This document shows, piece after piece, positions 7,701 to 14,618 of a stretch of 24,148 nt of DNA. The stretch is from the IMG/VR virus record IMGVR_UViG_3300026083_000004, positions 1-24,148 of that record, one strand, 5' to 3'. Position numbers and translations under genes: made by a program. The stretch comes from a virus. The notes below the pieces were generated by a model. The model searched no databases. It had not been told where the DNA came from and saw nothing but the letters and a program-made list of their open reading frames with translations. Numbering within the stretch: the stretch's first letter is position 1; every line of letters begins with the position of its first letter.

Positions 7701-10375
7701 TAAGTACGTCTAGATCTTAAATGAAACATAGCTTCATATTCAGCACTTGCCAGTTGTGTAGGTAAGAATGTGTCATTCTTTACATCTATATCTACTCTAT
7801 CTGCTCTTGACATTATTGGCACTTTAAAAGTCCCTGACTCTAAAGTTATGTTTCCTAATGTAGAAGAAGTTAAACCAAGAAAACGACCAGTAAATTTATG
7901 TGTAGATGTACTTCTATTTTCTGGGGTGACTTCTACTTTAAAAAATCCTGTATCTTCAAACTTTATATAAAAATGATGTAGTTGCAATCTACCACTTAAA
8001 ATTTCATCCCTACCTTGTCCTCCTTGATTCAATCTTCTTTGACTAAACCTATAGTGCATTTCGTATGGTTCACCAATAATAAATTTACTATTTCTAAAAT
8101 CACCACTAGCTGTAATAGTAGATGTTGATCCATCTGTAGAATTTGACGTAGGGATAAGCCTACCTGGTTTTAAAGTCTTGGTATTACCTTGCGTATCAAC
8201 AAATGTACTTGTTTCTCCACTGGCTAAATATCTACCAACTACATTCATATTTGCTCTTAATCTATAAGGAACAGTAAACGTAGAAATATCAGTAGTAGCG
8301 TTGTAAGCTACTGATACGCCTGTAGTGTCTTCTGTGACCTTATGGTCTAGGCAGAATTTAAAAGTTGCATTAGCTTCTTTTACATCTGCTTCAAATGGTA
8401 TCTTTTCAATAGTTGTACCATTAGTTTCTTGTATTACTAAAAATAAATCAGTACCAATAAAATCTGCATTTAGTATGGTTCTATTTGAATTGATTGTGTA
8501 AGTAGACCAAGAGTTAAGAATTTTTGTTCCTTGAGGACCAAATAACCATCTGTTAACAAATAATTGATTAGGATTATCAGTTCCTAAACAAATTAAAACA
8601 TCTTCACTTGTTGAAATAGCTAACTTAAATATATTTACTGGAATTAATCTTGGAACATGAACAGTTATATTAGCTGCTTCTCTTATTGTTAAATCTTCTT
8701 GTGTAATATATTCTCTTACACCGGCAAAAGTTCCTTTCTTAGTTAGATAATAAATACTATTACCAGAAGCTACAGGTGCTGCTGCATCACTACTTTCAAA
8801 TTCTGTTGCAACTACAACCGTAGCTGTTTTAGGTGTAAGAGTAAGAACAGATGATGATGTAAGAATAAATTGTGTTTGGTCAGAAAACAATATTAATTGT
8901 TCTGCCATTGGTACAGCGTGTTTTAATATTGATACTTTTGTATGTGAAGCTGATACATCTATAGGATCGCTATCAACAATAGTTAAAACTGTTTCTCTAA
9001 AGAATTGAAAGAACTCAGATACTGTTGTAAGTATGACATTATCATCAGCTAATACTCCTAGTCTGCTTCTATAGAAAAATACATTATTTATAGCCTTACC
9101 AATAAATGAAGGATCAGGTGCAGAAACAATATCACCTACAGTTCTTTCTCCCCATTTAGGTAAGGTTGAATTATTTACTTTACCAAAAGCTACATTACCA
9201 GTTGTTGTTAAAGAACCTGCTGCTGTAAACGTAAACGTATTTGCATTTGTGACCGTTACTGTAAAAGTACCATCAACAGCGTTGCCAGAAACAAAATCAA
9301 ATTGTACTGAATCACTACTTGATAATCCATGATTAGCAGAAGTTACAGTAACAGTAGTTCCTGATTGACTGTAAGTTCCAGCAGTACTTAGATCTGTAAA
9401 TGAATCACCATCAACTCTTGCAAATCTAAAATCACCATCACTTTGCCTTATAAGAATATGTGGCATTGTGTCGTAATTAAATTTAAAAGGAATACCTGAT
9501 TCAGCACATTCTTCCCAATGCCCTTCTTCTAACGTACCTGTAGTGGTGCTGTTGTTAGCAACAAACTTAACGTAGTAATTATCAAAATCTGTTGTATCAT
9601 CTCCATTTATTTCCACTACATAACCATGAGGTGAAACTGTTGGCAAGTCAGAAAATCTTTGAATACTATTTTTTACTATTACTAAATCTTGATTACCTTG
9701 TGTGTCATTTCCATCTATAGAAAAATCAGATCCATCTGTTTTTTTTACATGAACAACAGGACCATTTTGTTGAAATGTAAAACCTGTTAAACCAGCAGCT
9801 AAACCTGTCCTTAAATCAGTTGCAACTTGTGTAGTGCTTAAAGTTGAATCATTAGCTGTATTGTCAGAAACTGTTACTCCATCAATCGTGACTGAATATG
9901 TCGTGCTATTTGATACTTGACTTACAAAAATTATGGCCTGTGTAATATTTCCACTGGTTAAAGTGCTGGTATCCATTGCAGTTACTACACTTTTATTAAC
10001 AACAAAAGTAAAGTCTGCAATAGTAACAGTTTTTATATCATCTCTAGGATTTGTTGTATTTAAATATGTTGTACCATCAGGTTTTTGTACCGTTCTTTCT
10101 GTTCCATCTAACTCAAAAACTCTTACATTTCCATTACTAAAAACAGAAATAAATCTTCTGTTTACATCTCTGTTAATAGTATGAATATGTACATTACCTA
10201 AAGTTGTATTAGAAATAGTTGATACATATTCAAGACCTGACCTTTTTGTAAGACCTAAGACAGGATTGCTATCAGCATTGTCTTGCAAATCAGCATGGTC
10301 ATCTTGCTTAGTTGCATCTGAAGCTTGTGATATACCTCTTAATAAAGTTGGTATAGCTCTTGAGATTAAACCCAT
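7700..10375 (-). CDS. Tail tubular protein B (T7 gp12-like nozzle)
   Basis: This is an 891-aa protein; T7 gp12 is 794 aa. It begins MGLISRAIPTLLRGISQASD, the characteristic start of gp12-type proteins, and contains the conserved PDPSFIGKAINNVFFYRSRLG block near residues 420-440. In T7 six copies form the tail nozzle. The extra length is partly explained by a Thr/Val/Ser-rich beta segment at residues about 333-398 (positions 9182-9379) with a HGLSSSDSVQF...DGTFTVTVTNANTFTF pattern, which looks like an inserted FCCH-type or Ig-like domain. Another Thr/Ser-rich segment lies near 150-230. It lies immediately downstream of the gp11-like gene with a two-base gap. Confidence 0.92.
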   Translation of the reverse strand: MGLISRAIPTLLRGISQASDATKQDDHADLQDNADSNPVLGLTKRSGLEYVSTISNTTLGNVHIHTINRDVNRRFISVFSNGNVRVFELDGTERTVQKPDGTTYLNTTNPRDDIKTVTIADFTFVVNKSVVTAMDTSTLTSGNITQAIIFVSQVSNSTTYSVTIDGVTVSDNTANDSTLSTTQVATDLRTGLAAGLTGFTFQQNGPVVHVKKTDGSDFSIDGNDTQGNQDLVIVKNSIQRFSDLPTVSPHGYVVEINGDDTTDFDNYYVKFVANNSTTTGTLEEGHWEECAESGIPFKFNYDTMPHILIRQSDGDFRFARVDGDSFTDLSTAGTYSQSGTTVTVTSANHGLSSSDSVQFDFVSGNAVDGTFTVTVTNANTFTFTAAGSLTTTGNVAFGKVNNSTLPKWGERTVGDIVSAPDPSFIGKAINNVFFYRSRLGVLADDNVILTTVSEFFQFFRETVLTIVDSDPIDVSASHTKVSILKHAVPMAEQLILFSDQTQFILTSSSVLTLTPKTATVVVATEFESSDAAAPVASGNSIYYLTKKGTFAGVREYITQEDLTIREAANITVHVPRLIPVNIFKLAISTSEDVLICLGTDNPNQLFVNRWLFGPQGTKILNSWSTYTINSNRTILNADFIGTDLFLVIQETNGTTIEKIPFEADVKEANATFKFCLDHKVTEDTTGVSVAYNATTDISTFTVPYRLRANMNVVGRYLASGETSTFVDTQGNTKTLKPGRLIPTSNSTDGSTSTITASGDFRNSKFIIGEPYEMHYRFSQRRLNQGGQGRDEILSGRLQLHHFYIKFEDTGFFKVEVTPENRSTSTHKFTGRFLGLTSSTLGNITLESGTFKVPIMSRADRVDIDVKNDTFLPTQLASAEYEAMFHLRSRRT

Positions 10376-10377
10376 TG

Positions 10378-10986
10378 TTACCTAATCAAAGCACTAGAAG
10401 GTGAATAAGTATCAAAGACACTTGTTAAAGAAGGATCTCCTCTAAGAACATTATGATCTCCATTAGCTAAGTCTGTCTCCATCAAGATAGCTCTTGCTCT
10501 AGTTTCATCTTGTTGTGTATAAGTTCTTAATCCATCATCACTAACTAATCTATCAACAAAAATACGAGCAGCTTTTATTGTTATATATCGCCTAGCAGGT
10601 TCTGTAATCTCATTAAAATCTCTAAAGTAAACAATAGTACAAATAAGATCTTCATCAAATTCATATTTATTATTTAATCTGTCATACAATTTTAAAGATC
10701 TTTGTATTGCATCTATCGTAGGGTGTTGATGAATATTAGGATCAACTCTTAAAACATCTGTTGAAAGAGATATGTGATTAGATACATCTCTAGTAAGAGT
10801 TACATCTATTTCAGTATTAAAAGACCACCCTTCCGATTGAACTTCTTTGCTTACTTCTGTAAGGGTTGATTGTGCTAGTCGAGCATCAACAGGAAGAGTA
10901 CCTGTAAGACTGTTGATAGGAGCTTCGCCTATAGCAGCCAACATAATGTTAATGCTTTCTAATTCTGTTGTTGCAGCTACAGCCAT
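10378..10986 (-). CDS. Tail tubular protein A (T7 gp11-like adaptor)
   Basis: This is a 202-aa protein, matching T7 gp11 (196 aa) in size and position. The N-terminus (AATTELESINIMLAAIGEAPINSL) is the standard opening of this family, followed by the typical VSKEVQSEGWSFNTE and a C-terminal helical region with RRYITIKAARIFVDRLV. In T7 twelve copies form the ring joining the portal to the nozzle. An AAGAGGT ribosome-binding sequence lies just upstream of the ATG, supporting this start. Confidence 0.93.
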   Translation of the reverse strand: MAVAATTELESINIMLAAIGEAPINSLTGTLPVDARLAQSTLTEVSKEVQSEGWSFNTEIDVTLTRDVSNHISLSTDVLRVDPNIHQHPTIDAIQRSLKLYDRLNNKYEFDEDLICTIVYFRDFNEITEPARRYITIKAARIFVDRLVSDDGLRTYTQQDETRARAILMETDLANGDHNVLRGDPSLTSVFDTYSPSSALIR

Positions 10987-10999
10987 AAGTACCTCTTAA

Positions 11000-11182
11000 T
11001 TAATACTGGTTTAATTGTTTTAAGGCATCTTCTCTAGCTTTTCTACCTTTAGAGATGATACCAAATTTACTAACTTCTTTTGGATTGTCATATTTCTTTT
11101 TTAATTGTTTTACAAACCATGAGCTAGGAGTCTGTTTATTTTTTGATGCTTTAATTTGTAAAGACTTTCTTCCTTCTTCCAT
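11000..11182 (-). CDS. Small basic protein, unknown function
   Basis: This is a 60-aa protein, very rich in Lys (MEEGRKSLQIKASKNKQTPS start). It contains a FVKQLKKKYDNPKEVSKFG segment and ends DALKQLNQY. It has no recognised domain. The ATG is preceded by AAAGGA at a good distance, so it is likely translated. It sits between the capsid terminator and tail tubular protein A, where T7 has no gene. Size and charge resemble the small basic proteins upstream of the capsid gene. Confidence 0.7.
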   Translation of the reverse strand: MEEGRKSLQIKASKNKQTPSSWFVKQLKKKYDNPKEVSKFGIISKGRKAREDALKQLNQY

Positions 11183-11184
11183 TT

Positions 11185-11265
11185 TTAATATCCTTTCTTT
11201 TTCATTTTAAGGGAGTCTCTTCCACCTTTCATTTTCTTCTTTTTTTTCTTTGTTGAATGATACAT
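11185..11265 (-). CDS. Possible 26-aa Lys/Gly-rich peptide
   Basis: ATG at 11265 opens 26 codons (MYHSTKKKKKKMKGG, then RDSLKMKKKGY) ending in TAA two bases before the next ATG at 11182. The tight junction and the composition, similar to neighbouring small basic proteins, argue for a real gene. Against it, there is no clear ribosome-binding site and the ATG lies only a few bases past the terminator U-tract, so it would be read only on readthrough transcripts. Confidence 0.4.
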   Translation of the reverse strand: MYHSTKKKKKKMKGGRDSLKMKKKGY

Positions 11266-11271
11266 GGGTAT

Positions 11272-11303
11272 AAAAAAAAGGGTATCTAATAATAAGATAC
11301 CCT
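11272..11303 (-). terminator. Rho-independent-type terminator downstream of capsid gene
   Basis: On the minus strand a perfect 9-bp stem AGGGTATCT/AGATACCCT with a 7-nt loop is followed by a run of T (7-8). It starts 12 bp after the capsid stop codon. T7 has its major terminator at the same place, after gene 10, where it shapes high capsid expression relative to the tail genes. Confidence 0.88.
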
Positions 11304-11314
11304 ATAAATTGAAA

Positions 11315-11986
11315 TTAAGAAGCAGCAAGTTTAATTGTTGCAGCACATTCTGGTCTTAAGATGCCATGACCTAACGCATACTTAGCAACCATTAAGGTTC
11401 CTTGATACATTATGCCATAATCTGAACCAGAGATTTCAGTTGTCATATCCATAAGTTTTACTGTACCAACAGCAGACTTGTGGAAGACAAGACCAATAGT
11501 TTTACTATCGTCACCTGAGTAAGTGTTGTTCGCACCACTTGGGTTAGAAGATACGTTACTCTGAGGTACGTTGTTACTCATCATCACAGGGATGCCAGCA
11601 ACTTGCTGTACCTTACCAGAAGCAAACGAACCATTGCCACCAGGGTTGAAGTCAACATCTACAGTTCTTGTAGCTGATTCAGCTAACTTGTAGTACTCAG
11701 CAGGTGGTAATACACAGAAGCGATCTGTTGGAGGGATGTCTCTCTCATCAAATGCTTGTGCAATATCATAGATAGCACCAGCTAGTTCATCACCAGTAAT
11801 ACCAGCAGAAGTTGTGTTACCAGCACCAGTTGGGAAACTAGATACGATACCACCTTGTCCACCTGATAATGTAGTAGATGCTCTAGAAGCATTTGCTATC
11901 ATCTTCGCTACGTTTTGATCGTACGTACGAGCCAGAGCTTTACCAAGCTCATCAGCATAAGTAGCACGAACATCATAGTGATTCTT
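11315..11986 (-). CDS. Major capsid protein, exon 2 (C-terminal 223 aa; T7 gp10-like)
   Basis: This encodes the C-terminal two thirds of a T7 gp10-type HK97-fold capsid protein. It opens KNHYDVRATYADELGKALA, aligning with T7 MNHYDVRSEYTSQLGESLA, and ends with an HKSAVGTVKL block and YALGHGILRPE, aligning with T7 HRSAVGTVKL and YAMGHGGLRPE. The frame stays open upstream only to TTG at 11989, with no ribosome-binding site, so it is unlikely to be an independent gene. Joined to exon 1 (12581-12261) by removal of the intron 12260-11987, it gives a 330-aa protein (T7 gp10A is 345 aa). A terminator follows the stop. Confidence 0.93.
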   Translation of the reverse strand, partial: KNHYDVRATYADELGKALARTYDQNVAKMIANASRASTTLSGGQGGIVSSFPTGAGNTTSAGITGDELAGAIYDIAQAFDERDIPPTDRFCVLPPAEYYKLAESATRTVDVDFNPGGNGSFASGKVQQVAGIPVMMSNNVPQSNVSSNPSGANNTYSGDDSKTIGLVFHKSAVGTVKLMDMTTEISGSDYGIMYQGTLMVAKYALGHGILRPECAATIKLAAS

Positions 11987-12260
11987 CAAGATTGTTATCC
12001 TAAAGGCTCTTTATCCTTTAGTTCTGCATCTTTGCCATTAATGCAGTTCAGACTATATCTTCACCCCCTTGTTAATACTGGTTGGGTGCAAGGCACTCGT
12101 GTCTCCGTTACTTAGTTTCCTATCGGGAGTTAGTCGTTGAACCTTCCAGTTGGTGTACTGGCTTGGCTGCTGATTGTCCTTGTTTTATGGAGGAGTTCCA
12201 GCAATTCACCTTGTTATCTATTTGTTGTTACCAACAAAAGGCTCTAATCACTTTAGAAAA
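11987..12260 (-). ncRNA. Group I self-splicing intron in the major capsid gene
   Basis: This is a 274-nt segment interrupting the capsid ORF. In minus-strand order it carries the conserved elements: P (AATTGCTGGAACTCC, 12206-12192), Q (AATCAGCAGCCAAG, 12175-12162), R (GTTCAACGACTA, 12142-12131) and S (AAGATATAGTC, 12061-12051). Pairings visible: P4 TGCTG 12203-12199 with CAGCA 12172-12168; P6 CCAGT 12161-12157 with ACTGG 12150-12146; P7 GACTA 12135-12131 with TAGTC 12055-12051; P8 CACCC 12088-12084 with GGGTG 12066-12062; P9 CTGCAT 12046-12041 with ATGCAG 12029-12024; and a 7-bp CTAAAGG/CCTTTAG hairpin 12021-12000. The upstream exon ends in U, pairing with G of GAGC (12244-12241) in P1, and the intron ends in G. 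The layout resembles subgroup IA (T4 td-like). There is no homing-endonuclease ORF. Exact splice points could shift by a few bases; the S, R and Q elements are unambiguous. Confidence 0.93.
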
Positions 12261-12581
12261 AAGCTCCTCTAAGTTACTTACGAAGGCTTGAGAAATTAGA
12301 AGATCATCAATGTTGATAATCTTTTCGTTTGCCTTGATTTGGTTCGCTCCAACGAGGGGGGTGCCTACGGTATGATACGCCGCCGTTGCAGTTCCTAATA
12401 CTGGGAACTGTGCTGACTTACCACTTGTGATAGTACGAACTGAATGAAGTTGCTCGTTGAAAATGTTATTTCTGGCAAACGCTGTTAGCACCTCTCCTGA
12501 AAATACTTTAAGGAAAAGAGCGTCAAACGCTGTACCAGTGTTATTAACCAAACCAAGGCGTGAGACTGTGGCGTTAGCCAT
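12261..12581 (-). CDS. Major capsid protein, exon 1 (N-terminal 107 aa; T7 gp10-like)
   Basis: ATG at 12581 follows a strong AAGGAG at 12594-12589, seven bases upstream. The 107 residues include FLKVFSGEVLTAFARNN and SGKSAQFPVLGTATAAYH, aligning with T7 FLKVFGGEVLTAFARTS and SGKSAQFPVLGRTQAAYL. They end at SNLEEL, just where T7 continues to MNHYDVR. Without splicing, translation reads ten intron codons (ending in AFCW) and stops at 12228, giving a 117-aa truncated product that lacks most of the capsid fold. The spliced junction is codon CTT (Leu107) followed by AAG (Lys). Confidence 0.93.
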
Positions 12582-12699
12582 AGAAAGACTCCTTGATTAA
12601 TGTTTACAAATTTGAGTAACTAACTTCGTTTCAATCCTTTCTCTCAAGTGGTATCTGACGCATCAGGCACTTAGATATTTAGATTTCTACTTTGTTAAT
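12582..12699 (-). promoter_or_regulatory. Capsid leader region, candidate phage promoter
   Basis: This is a 118-bp non-coding gap before the capsid gene, one of only a few sizeable gaps in a tightly packed genome. It holds a CTGATGCGTCAG inverted repeat (12667-12656) followed by ATACCACTTGAGAGAAAGG. The preceding CTAAGTGCCTGAT resembles CTTAGTTGCCTGGAT in the gap after the exonuclease gene. In T7 a strong phage promoter precedes gene 10. The recognition sequence of this RNA polymerase is unknown, so a promoter here is inferred from position. Confidence 0.35.
12589..12594 (-). promoter_or_regulatory. Strong ribosome-binding site of the capsid gene
   Basis: AAGGAG on the minus strand lies seven bases before the capsid ATG and fixes its start. 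It is one of the clearer Shine-Dalgarno sequences in the window, which fits a highly expressed gene. Confidence 0.75.
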
Positions 12700-12963
12700 T
12701 TATACAGACCCACAATTCCACTTTCTTAAGGCAAGGGCTTTGCGAGTTAGCTTGCCATCTTTTTTTAATGGTCCTTTTACCTTAGACATTCTGGCACAAA
12801 AAGATTTTCTTCTGCCTTTCTCTGTCTTGGTTAGACCTGTCTTTTTAGTAACAGGAGCTTGCAAGTTTCCACCTGTTGCTCGGTTGTATTTTCTACGACC
12901 AGAAGCAGTAAGACCACCTGTGGGGTCTTTATCCTTCTTGGTCATTGATACGCCCTTAGACAT
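12700..12963 (-). CDS. Small basic protein, DUF6321-like
   Basis: This is an 87-aa protein. A GGLTASGRRKYNRATGGNLQ block at 16-35, a later GRRKSFCARM motif and a C-terminal GKLTRKALALRKWNC form the pattern I associate with DUF6321, a family of small basic proteins found in marine phages and other aquatic viruses. Function is unknown. Two invariant-looking Cys (in SFCARM and KWNC) and many Lys/Arg suggest a nucleic-acid-associated or virion protein, but this is inference. It lies just before the capsid leader, and its position among structural genes points to late expression. Confidence 0.75.
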   Translation of the reverse strand: MSKGVSMTKKDKDPTGGLTASGRRKYNRATGGNLQAPVTKKTGLTKTEKGRRKSFCARMSKVKGPLKKDGKLTRKALALRKWNCGSV

Positions 12964-12995
12964 AAAAAATGTAAGCTATTTAAAATATAACACCT

Positions 12996-13250
12996 TTACG
13001 CAATCTTTAAACTATTTCTTTTTTTTCTTCTGTGTTGGTAACTAATTTTTTTTGAGCCTGTCTTTTCTCTTTTAAATCTAGATTTTTCCTTGCTACTCAT
13101 TTCTCCTGTAGTTTTTGGAGTCTTACTACTAACTCTTTTTGATGGTCTGCAAGCAGGGTAAGGTCTACCTTTTTCATCTTTACCTCTACCACAGTCTTTG
13201 CCTGTTTTGACATCAACCCATTTTTCTTTAAACCATCTAGTAAGACTCAT
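12996..13250 (-). CDS. Small basic protein, DUF5872-like
   Basis: This is an 84-aa protein. It begins MSLTRWFKEKWVDVKTGKDC and continues GRGKDEKGRPYPACRPSKRV, the Trp-Val-Asp...Cys-Gly-Arg...Tyr-Pro-x-Cys-Arg-Pro pattern that I associate with the DUF5872 family of small basic proteins in aquatic viruses. The second half is a Lys/Ser/Arg-rich tail. The two cysteines and conserved aromatic positions suggest a small folded unit with a disordered basic tail. Function is unknown. Its ATG overlaps the TGA of the preceding 50-aa gene (ATGA), so the two are translationally coupled. Confidence 0.75.
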   Translation of the reverse strand: MSLTRWFKEKWVDVKTGKDCGRGKDEKGRPYPACRPSKRVSSKTPKTTGEMSSKEKSRFKREKTGSKKISYQHRRKKRNSLKIA

Positions 13251-13399
13251 TTGCCTACATCTTTTTGTGCTTTTTTATGTGCAGCTTTGAATGAAGAACC
13301 TTCACGCATAAGCTTCTTCATCATATCCATATGTTTTTTAGAATGATGCTCTGAATGTTTTTTCAGAGTTCTCATCTGACTAAGACTAAGCTTTGCCAT
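13247..13399 (-). CDS. 50-aa His/Lys/Met-rich protein
   Basis: ATG at 13399 opens 50 codons (MAKLSLSQMRTLKKHSEHHS, then KKHMDMMKKLMREGSSF and KAAHKKAQKDVGK) ending in TGA. It is probably two helices separated by a Gly-Ser-Ser turn and is rich in His, Lys and Met. Similar tiny KKH..MMKKLM..G.SF..AH..A proteins occur in marine podoviruses and myoviruses as far as I recall; no function is known to me. It overlaps the preceding gene by 14 bases and the following one by four. Confidence 0.75.
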   Translation of the reverse strand: MAKLSLSQMRTLKKHSEHHSKKHMDMMKKLMREGSSFKAAHKKAQKDVGK

Positions 13400-13505
13400 T
13401 TTTCTTTTTCTTCAATCTACGAAGAAGTAAAAAATCTTCTTTACTGATTTTACCATCACCAGTTTTATCAAGATTCTTTTTTTGTTTGTCTGTTAGTTTT
13501 TTCAT
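13386..13505 (-). CDS. 39-aa single EF-hand-like protein
   Basis: ATG at 13505 opens 39 codons, ending TAG at 13386. The core DKTGDGKISKED (residues 13-24) fits an EF-hand calcium loop: Asp1, Thr3, Asp5, Gly6, Ile8, Ser9, with Asp rather than Glu at 12. It is flanked by MKKLTDKQKKNL and FLLLRRLKKKKNGKA helices. So the protein is essentially one EF-hand with basic flanks. It may dimerise or decorate another protein; calcium binding is inference. Its stop lies within the start of the next gene and its ATG is two bases after the upstream stop. Confidence 0.75.
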   Translation of the reverse strand: MKKLTDKQKKNLDKTGDGKISKEDFLLLRRLKKKKNGKA

Positions 13506-13507
13506 AA

Positions 13508-13654
13508 TTAAGTTTTACGATAACCACCGCCACGTTTTTTATAGGTTCTCACCAACCAGGCATTAGCGTATGCAGAAGGATAAACATCAAACTTCTTTTT
13601 GGCTTCTGCCTTAACTCTTGAATAAAGTTCTGGATTAGTTGGTTTGTTAGCCAT
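13508..13654 (-). CDS. 48-aa small protein, unknown function
   Basis: ATG at 13654 opens 48 codons (MANKPTNPELYSRVKAEAKK, then KFDVYPSAYANAWLVRTYKK and RGGGYRKT) ending TAA. The PELYSRVKAEAKKKFDVYPSAYAN pattern is compact and looks conserved, with aromatic residues at regular spacing and a Gly-rich basic tail. Small proteins with this KAEAKKKFDVYPSAYANAW pattern occur in many aquatic viruses, as I recall. Function is unknown. It lies two bases downstream of the scaffold stop, so it is probably co-translated with structural genes. Confidence 0.78.
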   Translation of the reverse strand: MANKPTNPELYSRVKAEAKKKFDVYPSAYANAWLVRTYKKRGGGYRKT

Positions 13655-13656
13655 AA

Positions 13657-14454
13657 TTAACGACCAGTGTTGAATACGTCACTACCACCTAAACGTCTTT
13701 GTACGTCTTCAGTGTATGTTACATCTTTACCATAGCGAGGATCAGACATAGCAGTAACTACCTCATTTGTAGATCTAAATGGTGTAGGTCCACCTTGAGA
13801 AGCACGACCTGATACTAAATTTGGTTCAATTCCCATAGCGTTATTGTATTGTGAGTAGATACCTTGAACAGCTAACTTAATAGCAGGTCCATCTCCTGTA
13901 TCGGTAAGCTTATTAAAAGCTTGTATATCTTCAGCAGGTAAATTTTCCATAGCCCAAGAAACCATCTGACCATAGCTTTCATCTCCACCAACTGATTCTT
14001 TGATACCCTCTGCATCTACTTCACCTGCAATACCAGCATTGCGAACACCATCTAAATATAAATCAACAACTTGTTTTGAAAACCCTGCTTCTGCAAGCTT
14101 GCTGTAATCATCTTCAGAAATTTCATCATTTTCTAAAAAACGATTTGATATGTCTTCTGCATCAATACCAACTTCTTCTAAAACAGAAGCAAGACCATCT
14201 CCATAATATTCTTCTGCATTAAATTCAGAATCATTGACTTCTTGTTCTTCTGCTTGCTCTTCTACATTGCCTTCTGGTTCTTCTCTGGTTTGATCTATAG
14301 CTCCAAGCTTACCTTCAAGTTCTTTGTAGCTTCCTACAAGATCCTCAACAGATTTAAACTTACCAGCATATAAACCATTTTCATCTTTTAAACCTTCCAA
14401 GTCATTAGCAGACATTGGTGGTGTTTCTGAAATGTTTACTTGTGATGAAGTCAT
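13657..14454 (-). CDS. Capsid assembly scaffolding protein (T7 gp9-like)
   Basis: This is a 265-aa strongly acidic protein between portal and capsid genes, the T7 gene 9 position (T7 gp9 is 307 aa). Residues 15-50 (SANDLEGLKDENGLYAGKF, then an SVEDLVGSYKELEGKLG block) match the common N-terminal pattern of marine phage scaffolds. A long Glu/Asp-rich stretch follows, and the C-terminus is more basic with Arg residues that could bind the capsid shell. It organises procapsid assembly and then leaves. Assignment is by order, acidity and the N-terminal block. Confidence 0.88.
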   Translation of the reverse strand: MTSSQVNISETPPMSANDLEGLKDENGLYAGKFKSVEDLVGSYKELEGKLGAIDQTREEPEGNVEEQAEEQEVNDSEFNAEEYYGDGLASVLEEVGIDAEDISNRFLENDEISEDDYSKLAEAGFSKQVVDLYLDGVRNAGIAGEVDAEGIKESVGGDESYGQMVSWAMENLPAEDIQAFNKLTDTGDGPAIKLAVQGIYSQYNNAMGIEPNLVSGRASQGGPTPFRSTNEVVTAMSDPRYGKDVTYTEDVQRRLGGSDVFNTGR

Positions 14455-14465
14455 AATTTTTTTGG

Positions 14466-14618
14466 TTAGTTATAAGTCATTGTACGACCATTTTTAGTTT
14501 CGACCACTTTTGGTTTGTTCGGTTCGGGTGTATCGTTTACACCTAATTCGCTAACAATAGCTTTTGCAGAGACAAATTTGCCATCTTCATCTCTTGCTCT
14601 AGACTTCTTCGCTGCCAT
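14466..14618 (-). CDS. 50-aa small protein, unknown function
   Basis: ATG at 14618 opens 50 codons (MAAKKSRARDEDGKFVSAKA, then IVSELGVNDTPEPNKPKVV and ETKNGRTMTYN) ending TAA. A basic RARDEDGKF start is followed by a Pro/Lys linker and a TKNGRTMTY end. It overlaps the portal stop by 20 bases and sits 11 bases before the scaffold ATG. No function is known to me; it fills the whole gap between portal and scaffold. Confidence 0.65.
   Translation of the reverse strand: MAAKKSRARDEDGKFVSAKAIVSELGVNDTPEPNKPKVVETKNGRTMTYN

Noticed and set aside
11315-11989. Separate capsid gene starting at TTG 11989
   Set aside because: There is no ribosome-binding site, the start lies in a conserved internal capsid segment (KNHYDVR), and the intron explains the frame.
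12082-12291. Plus-strand ORFs over the intron as a possible homing endonuclease
   Set aside because: They are short (66-69 aa), have no LAGLIDADG, GIY-YIG or HNH motif, and run antisense to the structured intron.
11315-12581. Capsid gene inactivated by a frameshift or random insertion (pseudogene)
   Set aside because: The interruption carries all four conserved group I core elements with matching helices, and precise removal restores the capsid frame and T7 spacing.
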